From Actinomycetota bacterium (GTDB taxonomy: Bacteria; Actinomycetota; CADDZG01; JAHWKV01), in NCBI GenBank assembly GCA_019347725.1, contig JAHWKV010000095.1, positions 1-5,487 of the forward strand: DNA of 5,487 nucleotides, written 5' to 3'. Made by a program: the position numbers and the translations under genes. The notes below the pieces were generated by a model that did not search any database, had not been told where the DNA came from, and was given only the letters and a program-made list of their open reading frames with translations. Position 1 is the first letter of the stretch, and each line of letters begins with the position of its first letter. Shown here one piece after another: positions 1 to 5,487 of the stretch.

Positions 1-1
1 G

Positions 2-493
2 TGGTCGATGCCCTCTCCGCAGACGCTGGAGGCTCAGGTGACCCGGTTCGCTGACCGTATCGCCTACCTGAGCCACGACATCGACGATGCCATCCGGGCC
101 GGGGTCCTGACCACGGCGGACCTACCGGAGCAGACCAATCACGTCCTTGGCGTGACGTCCTCTTCCCGAATCGACACCATGGTTGGTTCCCTGGTTGAGG
201 CCAGTAAAGAGTTGGAGGTCATCGATATGACGCCGGAAGTATTCGACGTCATGGCGTTAACTCGCCGCTTTATGTTCGAGCGCGTGTACAACCGGCCGGA
301 GTCGCGCGCCGAGCATGAGCAGGTCACCCGCCTCCTGGAGGAGCTGCTCGACCATTTCCGCCGGTTCCCCGAGGAACTGCCTGTCGATGAGCTAGGCGTG
401 GACTACTTCGAGACCCGCTTGGTGGATTATGTTTCCGGCATGACCGATCGATTCGCGCAGCGAGAGCACGCCCGGCTGGTGGTTGGAGCGTGA
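2..493 (+). CDS. dgt: dGTPase-like HD-domain deoxynucleoside triphosphohydrolase, C-terminal part (5' end outside the window)
   Basis: This is the C-terminal 163 codons of a dGTPase-family protein. The family cleaves dNTPs to the deoxynucleoside plus triphosphate and so trims the dNTP pool in the cytoplasm. The visible signature is the TLEAQVTRFADRIAY / LSHDIDDAIRAG block at the start of the fragment. The Asp of ADRIAY (bases 53-55) is probably the last metal ligand of the HD fold, and the HDIDDAIRAG segment follows it. The earlier His and HD metal ligands lie upstream of the window. The reading frame is open to base 2, and an in-frame ATG at 8 falls inside the conserved region, so it is not the true start. 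The rest is helical and weakly conserved, as is usual for this family's C-terminus, and ends in a TGA at 491-493. dnaG follows after 27 bases in the same frame, the dgt-dnaG order common in actinobacteria. Substrate preference cannot be judged from this part. Confidence 0.88.
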   Translation, partial: WSMPSPQTLEAQVTRFADRIAYLSHDIDDAIRAGVLTTADLPEQTNHVLGVTSSSRIDTMVGSLVEASKELEVIDMTPEVFDVMALTRRFMFERVYNRPESRAEHEQVTRLLEELLDHFRRFPEELPVDELGVDYFETRLVDYVSGMTDRFAQREHARLVVGA

Positions 494-506
494 CCCCGTC
501 ATGAGC

Positions 507-521
507 CGGGCGCCGGGCCCG
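507..521 (+). promoter_or_regulatory. Small GC hairpin in place of a Shine-Dalgarno before dnaG
   Basis: CGGGC (507-511) can pair with GCCCG (517-521) around a five-base loop, giving a short GC stem that ends on the first base of the dnaG GTG codon. No AGGAGG-like sequence lies at the normal distance from the GTG. The nearest purine-rich match, GGAG at 485-488, is inside the end of the upstream gene. Seen: the pairing and the missing Shine-Dalgarno. Inferred: weak, possibly coupled, initiation of dnaG. The stem is short and could be chance in GC-rich DNA. Confidence 0.35.
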
Positions 522-2272
522 TGAAGGGCCACATCGCCTCCGACGACCTGGAGGATCTACGCAACCGCGCCGACATCGTCGACTTGGTCTCGGGTTATCT
601 AAAGCTCAAAAAGGCCGGGGGGGTTTTCAAGGGCCTGTGCTGCTTTCACCAGGAGAAGACCCCCTCCTTCACCGTGGATCCGGCTAAGGGTCTTTACTAC
701 TGCCACGGCTGCAGCAAAGGGGGCGACGTCTTCAGCTTCATCCAAGAGGTGGAGGGCTTGACCTTTAGCGAGTCGGCACAGCGGATCGCCGATCGCGTGG
801 GCAAGACCCTGCGGTTCGAGGGGCCGTCCGAGCCGCCGGGGCAGCGAGCGGCGCTGCTGGCGGCCAACCGGCAGGCCCGCGACTATTTCGCCGACCTGCT
901 GGCCAAGGGATCTGAAGCCAAGGTGGCCCGCGACTACCTGGAGTCCCGCGGTTTCGACCTGGCCGACGCGGCGGAGTGGAAGCTGGGCTTTGCGCCCAGG
1001 GGTCGTGACACGTTGTACCGGCACCTGCTCCATGCGGGACTCAAATCCAACCAGATCGTCGAAGCAGGGCTGGCCTTGGTCGTTGAGGGGGGCCAGCACC
1101 GGGATCGGTTTCGGGGAAGGGTAATCTTTCCCGTCCAGACCCTCACCGGCGACACCGTCGGCTTTGGAGCCCGCGCTTTGGACGACGACAAACCAAAATA
1201 TCTCAACTCGCCGGAGACCCCGCTTTACCAAAAATCCAAGATCCTGTTTGGCCTGGACAAGGCCAAGGCGGAGATAGTGCGCAGCGGGTTCGCCATCGTT
1301 ACCGAGGGCTACACCGACGTGATCGCACTGCACAAGCTCGGGTTTGCCAACGCAGTGGCCACCTGCGGGACGGCGCTGGGGGAGGACCATTTTGCGTTGC
1401 TGAAGCGGTTTTGCGAGCGGGTGCTACTGGCCTTCGATGCCGACGCGGCTGGCTCCCTCGCCTCCGAGCGCGGTTTTGGCATACATTCCAAGATCGGGCT
1501 GGAGGTGCTGGTGGCCACGGTGCCGGCGGGTAAGGATCCGGCCGACGTGGCCATCGAGGAGGGCCGGCCTGCCGTTCAAGCTGTGATCGACGGGGCCGAG
1601 CCGCTGATGAGGTTCGTTTTGGAGAAAGAGATTGCCCGGCACCATCTGGATACCGCAGAAGGTAAATCCAAAGCCGTGAAGGCCGCAGTGGAAAAACTGT
1701 CGTGGGAGCCCAACCGGGTGGCGCGTTCCGAACACGGATTCTGGCTGGCCTCCAAGGTGGGTGTTGCTCCCGAGCAGGTACAGCTGGAGATCGCCGAATC
1801 GAAGGTTGCCCGGCATACTTCGGACCGGCGGACCACATCGGAGGTACTTCGTCGCCCCGGTCATGTGAAGGTGGAGAGGGAGGCTCTGGCGATATTGCTG
1901 GATTCGCCGGCGGAGCTCAAGCGTGCTGTGGAGCTGGTGAGCGCGGAACACTTTACGCAGCCCAGCCACCGCATTGTGTTCGAGGCGATCGTGGCTTGTG
2001 CCCAGGGATCCGGCGGTGAATCGGTCATGCATCTGCTGCCGGACGAAAGTTCGCGTACGCTGGCTGCGGAGCTATCTATGGCTCCTGTCATCACAAAAGA
2101 TCCAGAAGAAGTTTTTATTAGGCTCGAACAATTCAAAATTCGGCGGCAGATCGAGACCTTAAAGGCTAAACTCGGTCAGCTTGATCCTGAGGGTGACGCA
2201 GATTCCTATACCGAAGTACTCAGGGAGTTGATGCGTCTGGATGTCGAACGGCGCAAGTTCGACGACAACTGA
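521..2272 (+). CDS. dnaG: DNA primase DnaG
   Basis: Primase makes the short RNA primers for the lagging strand and for fork restart, acting with the replicative DnaB helicase. All three domains are visible. The N-terminal CHC2 zinc finger has C40, H43, C61 and C64 as ligands. The catalytic core carries the family signature DRFRGR (from D195), the PKYLNSPETP segment (225-234) and a Toprim domain with EGYTD (262-266) and DAD (306-308), the acidic residues that bind catalytic metal. The C-terminal helical region from about 450 is the helicase-binding domain. The length of 583 residues is normal and no break is seen. The GTG at 521 is chosen because it puts the usual short leader (about eight residues) before the DLEDLRNRADIVDLVSGYLKLKKAG motif, and no other in-frame start lies between it and the dgt stop. 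It lacks a good ribosome site. rpoD starts 9 bases after the stop, so the two are almost certainly co-transcribed. Confidence 0.98.
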   Translation: MKGHIASDDLEDLRNRADIVDLVSGYLKLKKAGGVFKGLCCFHQEKTPSFTVDPAKGLYYCHGCSKGGDVFSFIQEVEGLTFSESAQRIADRVGKTLRFEGPSEPPGQRAALLAANRQARDYFADLLAKGSEAKVARDYLESRGFDLADAAEWKLGFAPRGRDTLYRHLLHAGLKSNQIVEAGLALVVEGGQHRDRFRGRVIFPVQTLTGDTVGFGARALDDDKPKYLNSPETPLYQKSKILFGLDKAKAEIVRSGFAIVTEGYTDVIALHKLGFANAVATCGTALGEDHFALLKRFCERVLLAFDADAAGSLASERGFGIHSKIGLEVLVATVPAGKDPADVAIEEGRPAVQAVIDGAEPLMRFVLEKEIARHHLDTAEGKSKAVKAAVEKLSWEPNRVARSEHGFWLASKVGVAPEQVQLEIAESKVARHTSDRRTTSEVLRRPGHVKVEREALAILLDSPAELKRAVELVSAEHFTQPSHRIVFEAIVACAQGSGGESVMHLLPDESSRTLAAELSMAPVITKDPEEVFIRLEQFKIRRQIETLKAKLGQLDPEGDADSYTEVLRELMRLDVERRKFDDN

Positions 2273-2277
2273 AAGGA
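2272..2277 (+). promoter_or_regulatory. Ribosome binding site of rpoD
   Basis: AAAGGA begins on the last base of the dnaG stop codon and ends four bases before the ATG at 2282. It supports that ATG as the sigma factor start and suggests that ribosomes finishing dnaG reload directly on rpoD. It contrasts with the dnaG start, which has no comparable site, and fits a need for far more sigma factor than primase. Confidence 0.7.
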
Positions 2278-2281
2278 CCCT

Positions 2282-3496
2282 ATGGCCAAGGACACTGAGA
2301 TCGACGACGTTAAGGAGCTTGTCTCTAGGGGCAAGGAAAAAGGCTGGCTTACCGCCGACGAGATCGCGGACGCTCTGGGCACCATGACTCTTACCGCGGA
2401 GCAGGTAGACGGCGTGTACGCCTTGCTGGTCGAGGAGGGCGTAGAGGTCATGGAGCATGAGCCCGGCGCTGCCGACGAGCAGGTAGACGAGTTCCGCCGC
2501 GATTCTGAGCTGTTGAAGGCCCCTACTAACGATCCGGTCCGTATGTATCTGAAGGAGATCGGCAAAGTCGCTCTGCTGACCGCCGACCAAGAGGTGGATC
2601 TGGCCACCCGCATCGAAGCCGGCCTGTGGGCGGGGGAGATGCTCGCTGAGGAGTCCAAGTTTGACCTGGAGCGCATAGCAGAGTTGGCGCATCGATCTTC
2701 TCTAGCCGTAGGCGACGGTCAGATGACCGACGACCGGGCTCGGGAGATTTGTCGACGCATCGAGCGGGACGGCATACTCGCCAAGCGAAAGCTGGTGGAG
2801 GCGAACCTGCGGCTGGTCGTCTCGATAGCCAAACGTTACGTGGGCCGGGGTATGCTGTTTTTGGACCTCATCCAAGAAGGCAACCTTGGCCTTATTCGCG
2901 CAGTGGAGAAGTTCGACTACAACAAGGGATTCAAGTTCTCCACCTACGCCACATGGTGGATCCGCCAGGCCATAACCCGCGCAATTGCCGACCAGGCCCG
3001 TACCATCCGTATCCCGGTGCACATGGTGGAAACCATCAACAAGCTACTGCGGATCCAGCGCCAGCTGATGCAGGACCTCAACCGCGAGCCCCTGGCGGAA
3101 GAGATAGCCGAGCAGATGGAGATGAGCGCGGAGAAGGTCCGGGAGATTATGAAGGTGTCTCAGGAGCCGGTCTCGCTGGAGACGCCTATCGGCGAAGAAG
3201 AGGACACCCACCTGGGCGACTTCATCGAGGACTCCGACGCCGTCGTCCCCTTGGACGCGGCGTCGTTTATTTTGCTGCAGGAGCAACTGGAGAGCGTCTT
3301 GCACACGCTGTCGGAGCGTGAGAAGAAGGTGATTCAGCTACGGTTTGGTCTGCACGACGGCACGCCCAGAACTCTTGAGGAGGTCGGCAGGGAGTTCGGG
3401 GTGACCCGAGAGCGTATAAGGCAGATAGAGTCCAAGACGCTGTCCAAGCTCCGGCACCCGTCGAGGTCACAGAAGCTTAGGGATTACCTGGAGTAG
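2282..3496 (+). CDS. rpoD: Primary RNA polymerase sigma factor (RpoD/SigA, sigma-70 group 1)
   Basis: This is the housekeeping sigma subunit, which directs RNA polymerase to -10/-35 promoters and helps melt them. A region 1.1-like segment (about 5-60: [26 protein letters not shown]) marks a primary rather than an alternative sigma. Region 1.2 starts at N83 ([25 protein letters not shown]). Region 2 runs from about 167 ([23 protein letters not shown]) to 237 and includes the -10 recognition helix with Y222, W225, W226, Q229 and T232 at the places of the key residues in E. coli sigma-70. Region 3 follows ([16 protein letters not shown]). Region 4 ends with the -35 reading helix [10 protein letters not shown], with R376, E377 and R380, then the conserved [16 protein letters not shown] tail. 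At 404 residues it is short for the family because the acidic linker between regions 1.1 and 1.2 is small. The ATG is supported by AAAGGA just upstream. No clear intrinsic terminator follows the stop. Confidence 0.98.
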   Translation: MAKDTEIDDVKELVSRGKEKGWLTADEIADALGTMTLTAEQVDGVYALLVEEGVEVMEHEPGAADEQVDEFRRDSELLKAPTNDPVRMYLKEIGKVALLTADQEVDLATRIEAGLWAGEMLAEESKFDLERIAELAHRSSLAVGDGQMTDDRAREICRRIERDGILAKRKLVEANLRLVVSIAKRYVGRGMLFLDLIQEGNLGLIRAVEKFDYNKGFKFSTYATWWIRQAITRAIADQARTIRIPVHMVETINKLLRIQRQLMQDLNREPLAEEIAEQMEMSAEKVREIMKVSQEPVSLETPIGEEEDTHLGDFIEDSDAVVPLDAASFILLQEQLESVLHTLSEREKKVIQLRFGLHDGTPRTLEEVGREFGVTRERIRQIESKTLSKLRHPSRSQKLRDYLE

Positions 3497-3617
3497 GCCC
3501 TATACCTTTTCACCGTCGGCGTTGATTCCGGCGGCGCGGTTCATAACTACGGTCAGAGCAGGTTCCTGCACTTCTGTGGTGAATGCGTCTATTCCCGCCT
3601 GTAAACGGTCTCGCCGC

Positions 3618-3639
3618 GCGCTCAGAACGATTGGAGCGC
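3618..3639. repeat. Inverted repeat upstream of the tRNA-Asn promoter
   Basis: GCGCTC (3618-3623) and GAGCGC (3634-3639) form a six-base-pair GC stem around a ten-base loop. There is no T-run after it, so it is not a canonical intrinsic terminator. It could still be a T-less actinobacterial-type terminator for the rpoD transcript, or a site just upstream of the tRNA promoter. The pairing is directly visible; the role is unknown. Confidence 0.4.
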
Positions 3640-3646
3640 TCGACGG

Positions 3647-3655
3647 TGCTAAAGT
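3647..3655 (+). promoter_or_regulatory. Probable extended -10 promoter of tRNA-Asn
   Basis: TGC followed by TAAAGT fits the extended -10 pattern TGN-TANNNT used by actinobacterial primary sigma factors. Transcription starting about seven bases downstream would give a leader of roughly 12 bases before the tRNA 5' end at 3674. No convincing -35 is seen at 17-18 bases spacing; TTGGAG at 3631-3636 is only 13 bases away. This would let the tRNA be transcribed independently of rpoD. Confidence 0.5.
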
Positions 3656-3673
3656 TGCGTAGGTGTACCTCTT

Positions 3674-3746
3674 TCGGGGGTGGCGCAATCGGCAGCGCGG
3701 TTGACTGTTAATCAATAGGTTGCGGGTTCGAGTCCCGCCCCCCGAG
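3674..3746 (+). tRNA. tRNA-Asn (anticodon GTT)
   Basis: A full cloverleaf folds by eye. The acceptor stem TCGGGGG (3674-3680) pairs perfectly with CCCCCGA (3739-3745). The D stem is GCGC/GCGC (3683-3686 with 3695-3698). The anticodon stem 3700-3704 with 3712-3716 has one G-T pair, and its loop CTGTTAA carries GTT at 3707-3709. The variable loop has five bases. The T stem GCGGG/CCCGC (3722-3726 with 3734-3738) encloses the loop TTCGAGT. The discriminator base is G, as usual for tRNA-Asn. CCA is not encoded; the next bases are CAG, so CCA is added after transcription. The gene sits between rpoD and an integrase, and its 3' end is the probable insertion site of the mobile element to the right. 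Confidence 0.97.
3705..3746 (+). other. Probable attachment site (att) in the 3' half of tRNA-Asn
   Basis: Tyrosine integrases of actinobacterial elements often recombine inside the 3' half of a tRNA gene, between anticodon loop and 3' end, and the element carries a copy of that segment so the tRNA stays intact. Here a complete tRNA is followed directly by non-coding DNA and then int and xis facing it, which is that arrangement. Exact core limits cannot be set because the partner copy (the other att half) is not in the window; 3705-3746 is the likely range. Which side counts as attL or attR is a matter of convention. Confidence 0.55.
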
Positions 3747-3818
3747 CAGCGAAATTGTGCGTGGGCCTAGCCTAAAACATGTAAATGGCGCTCCAGAATA
3801 TGGTTATGGGACGCGTTC

Positions 3819-3839
3819 TTGCTCACAATTTGCTCACAA
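3819..3839 (+). repeat. Direct repeat TTGCTCACAA x2, one helical turn apart
   Basis: Two perfect ten-base copies lie at 3819-3828 and 3830-3839, period 11 bases, so both face the same side of the helix. A diverged third copy with the same GCTCAC core is at 3884-3889. They lie between the tRNA att site and the integrase gene, where arm-type integrase sites or excisionase sites of phage and plasmid attP regions are found. The repeat is directly visible; the binding role is inferred. Confidence 0.8.
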
Positions 3840-3903
3840 GCCTCCCCGAACGAGCCATTTGGGCGCCTAGTGGGCTTGGGTTCGCTCACGGAGACAGCGT
3901 GAC

Positions 3904-3929
3904 GTTGACGACACTGGTTGACGACACTG
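3904..3929 (+). repeat. Perfect 13-base tandem repeat GTTGACGACACTG x2
   Basis: Two identical 13-base units abut at 3904-3916 and 3917-3929. They lie in the same non-coding att-to-int stretch as the TTGCTCACAA pair, but are a different sequence. Two distinct repeat families would fit two binding proteins, for example integrase on one and excisionase on the other. Alternatively it is a recent slippage duplication with no role. Confidence 0.8.
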
Positions 3930-3991
3930 ATGGCAGAAGCGCGCGTCGCAACTGATCGGTCGAGGTCGGGGTGCCAGCTAAACGAATGGTC

Positions 3992-5164
3992 TTAGGGAGA
4001 CGCGTAGAGAATAGAGGCCAATCGGGCCGCGGCTTCAGCCTGCTGCCCGGGCATCAGGTGACCATAGGTGTCCAATGTGAAGCTGACGCTTGCGTGACCT
4101 AGCCGCTTGGATACGACGAGGATATTGACTCCGGCTTGCAACGCAAGGCTGGCGCTCGTGTGGCGGAGATCGTGGAACCTGATTTTAGAAACACCAGATT
4201 CCTTGATGAGAGAGCTAAACCTTCTCGCCAATGCGTTGGGGTGTACCAACTCCCCGTTTTCCCTGGTGAAGACCAAACCGCTATCCACGTAGGAAGGACC
4301 CCAGGCTAGCCTCTCCTCCGCCTGAGATCGTCTGTGCTCGCGCAGTATGCGGACGGTCTGCGGATCCAGGTCCAAGGTCCGACAGCCGGAGTCGCTTTTG
4401 GGAGTTTCAAAGGTTGGCTGATAACCGATGCTGGTCAGCGTCTGTTGCACGGTCAGCCTGCCGTTGTCGAGGTCGACGTCCGTCCAGCGCAGACCGAGAA
4501 TCTCGCTTTGGCGCATGCCGGTGCAAAGTGCCAGCGCCCATGCCGCCCACAGGCGGTCGCTACGGGCGTGGGCAAGGAATCGTTTCGCTTCCTGGCCATC
4601 CCAACATCTCATCTCCTCCTGCCGGAGCTTTGGCGGTCTGACGAGCTGCGCGACGTTGCGCTGCACCAGCCCGTCGGTCACCGCATCGCGCAGCGCCAGG
4701 CAAAGCAGCGTATGCACATAGCGGATGGTTCGGGTCGACAGTCCTCCGGGTCGGCCGTCTTTCCGGCTGCCGTCCTCAGCCAGATCAGCGTAGAGCTTCC
4801 GAAGGTGCGTGGGCTTGAGATCCTGCACGGCAACCTTGCCCAGCCGGGGGATGATCTGGCGATTAACTAGGCTGCTGTAACCCAGGTGGGTCGAGGCCTT
4901 CACCTGCGACCTGACTCCCGGCAACCATTCCCGCAAGTAGTCGCCCAGCAGGATGGAGTTAGGCGGTACATACTCGCCTCGATCCATCTCTGACAGAGTA
5001 GAGCGAATCCACCGCCATGCTTCCTTCTCGCTCTTGAAGCAATTGCTCTTGGTGAGCTGCTTGCGCTTTCCGGTCTCAGGATCGACGCCGGCGTCGATGA
5101 CCACGCTCCAGGTGTCGTAGAAGGTGCCGTCGGGTTTGGGACGGCGCCAGACCCGTCCCTTCAC
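3992..5164 (-). CDS. int: Tyrosine-recombinase integrase of a tRNA-integrated element
   Basis: This enzyme joins the circular element to the chromosome at att and, with an excisionase, cuts it out again. Three parts are visible in its 390 residues. An N-terminal arm-binding AP2-like domain occupies about 1-66 (GRVWRRPKPDGTFYDTWSVV onward). A SAM-like core-binding domain spans about 72-170. The catalytic domain follows from about 185. The whole active site is present: R218 (in CTGMRQSEILGLRW), K256 (in TPKSDSG), H331 and R334 (in FHDLRHTSASL), H357 (in KRLGHASV) and the nucleophile Y367 (in TLDTYGHLMP). Length is typical of actinobacterial integrases and there is no break, so it is probably functional. 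The GTG start (5162-5164) overlaps the stop of the upstream xis-like gene in a GTGA, which supports the start and implies translational coupling. The 3' end points at the tRNA-Asn, as expected for an integrase next to its own att site. Confidence 0.97.
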   Translation of the reverse strand: MKGRVWRRPKPDGTFYDTWSVVIDAGVDPETGKRKQLTKSNCFKSEKEAWRWIRSTLSEMDRGEYVPPNSILLGDYLREWLPGVRSQVKASTHLGYSSLVNRQIIPRLGKVAVQDLKPTHLRKLYADLAEDGSRKDGRPGGLSTRTIRYVHTLLCLALRDAVTDGLVQRNVAQLVRPPKLRQEEMRCWDGQEAKRFLAHARSDRLWAAWALALCTGMRQSEILGLRWTDVDLDNGRLTVQQTLTSIGYQPTFETPKSDSGCRTLDLDPQTVRILREHRRSQAEERLAWGPSYVDSGLVFTRENGELVHPNALARRFSSLIKESGVSKIRFHDLRHTSASLALQAGVNILVVSKRLGHASVSFTLDTYGHLMPGQQAEAAARLASILYASP

Positions 5165-5466
5165 CGCTCACACCCGTCGTCAGAGATGAGGAGCTTCTCG
5201 TTCTGGTGCTCGAGGCTGGTATGAATACGCAGCAGTTGATCGAGCGCACTCCGAGGAATGCGCAGACGGCGCCCGAACCGCAGCGCCGGTATTTGGCCCC
5301 TGCGGACAGCTTCGTACGCGGCCGACCGACCGATGCGGAGAAGCTCGGCAACCTCCTCAACCGTGTAAACGATCGCCTCTGGTGCAGGGGTTGATGAGGA
5401 TCTGTAGCGGTCTGGGGTGTCAGCCACCGCAGGCACCCATCTCGTCCCCAGTTGATCGCTGCGCAC
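5161..5466 (-). CDS. xis: Excisionase-family helix-turn-helix DNA-binding protein (probable Xis)
   Basis: A small basic protein with a MerR/excisionase-type winged helix-turn-helix at about 34-80: YTVEEVAELLRIGRSAAYEAVRRGQIPALRFGRRLRIPRSALDQLL. The helix-turn-helix, the RRGQIPALRFG wing and the RRLRIPRSAL strand are the hallmarks of the excisionase family. Such proteins bend the att region and steer integrase toward excision. Placement right before int with a four-base GTGA overlap supports this role. The start is uncertain: GTG at 5464-5466 is taken here, but in-frame GTG codons at residues 11 and 14 are possible (a GGGGA lies a suitable distance before the first), and the frame is also open to the window edge. 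The first 30 residues are low-complexity and outside the domain. A general transcription regulator of the same fold is the main alternative. Confidence 0.85.
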   Translation of the reverse strand: MRSDQLGTRWVPAVADTPDRYRSSSTPAPEAIVYTVEEVAELLRIGRSAAYEAVRRGQIPALRFGRRLRIPRSALDQLLRIHTSLEHQNEKLLISDDGCER

Positions 5467-5483
5467 GCTCGCCGTGTGCGTGC
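5463..5483. repeat. Inverted repeat GCACGC/GCGTGC at the xis 5' end
   Basis: GCACGC (5463-5468) and GCGTGC (5478-5483) form a six-base inverted repeat with a nine-base gap around the putative start of the xis-like gene. It could be an operator or chance in GC-rich DNA. If the gene starts further upstream, the repeat is inside coding sequence. Confidence 0.3.
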
Positions 5484-5487
5484 ATCG

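Noticed and set aside
599..1390. 263-codon open frame on the - strand inside dnaG
   Set aside because: Entirely antisense to a confidently identified primase; its composition is that expected from the reverse of GC-rich coding DNA and shows no domain.
1702..2019. 105-codon + strand frame inside dnaG
   Set aside because: Alternative-frame reading of the primase C-terminal region; glycine- and arginine-rich as expected from frame-shifted GC-rich sequence.
3497..3600. Intrinsic terminator after rpoD
   Set aside because: Only a tight GCAGG/CCTGC dyad (3558-3569, two-base loop) and no T-run after it; the CTTTT near 3507 has no stem before it.
3500..3715. 71-codon open frame on the - strand between rpoD and the tRNA
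   Set aside because: It runs across more than half of the tRNA gene in antisense, has no recognisable domain, and the region is better explained as intergenic DNA with the tRNA promoter.
3783..3860. Seven-base inverted repeat AAATGGC (3783-3789) / GCCATTT (3854-3860)
   Set aside because: It brackets the GCTCAC repeats but is short and widely spaced, so chance is the simpler reading.
4334..4870. 178-codon open frame on the + strand
   Set aside because: Antisense to the integrase catalytic and core-binding domains, with no recognisable motif.
1..5487. CRISPR array, insertion sequence, or defence system
   Set aside because: No regularly spaced repeats, no transposase and no nuclease or sensor genes are seen; any cargo of the element lies beyond the window.

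Overview
The window joins a conserved actinobacterial-type housekeeping block to the edge of an integrated mobile element. The G+C-rich, GTG-start-using sequence and the gene order dGTPase-like gene, dnaG, primary sigma factor suggest an actinobacterium. The sigma factor wording (region 1.2 beginning [11 protein letters not shown]) and its short 404-residue form hint at a deep branch such as Acidimicrobiia, but this placement is an inference from memory of the families.

Housekeeping half (1-3746, + strand). The 3' end of a dgt-like HD-domain triphosphohydrolase gene (cut by the window edge) is followed after 27 bases by dnaG (primase, 583 aa) and, 9 bases after dnaG, by rpoD/sigA (404 aa). 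They probably form one transcription unit linking dNTP pool control, replication priming and transcription initiation, a relative of the E. coli macromolecular-synthesis operon without rpsU. After a 177-base gap carrying a plausible extended -10 promoter comes tRNA-Asn(GTT), 3674-3746, with a complete cloverleaf and no encoded CCA.

Mobile half (3747-5487, mostly - strand). A 245-base non-coding stretch next to the tRNA 3' end carries two sets of short direct repeats. Then come, reading leftward on the - strand, a small excisionase-type helix-turn-helix gene and a tyrosine-recombinase integrase, overlapping in a GTGA and so probably co-translated. The layout tRNA 3' end / repeats / int / xis is what is expected at one end of a tRNA-integrated element: an actinomycete integrative conjugative element (pSAM2-like order) or a prophage. 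The rest of the element lies beyond position 5487, so its type and cargo cannot be read here.

No CRISPR array, transposon or recognisable defence system is present. The most interesting unexplained material is the repeat set at 3819-3929, which looks like integrase or excisionase binding sites. Next are the unusual dnaG translation start and a local AT-rich patch at the 3' end of dnaG.
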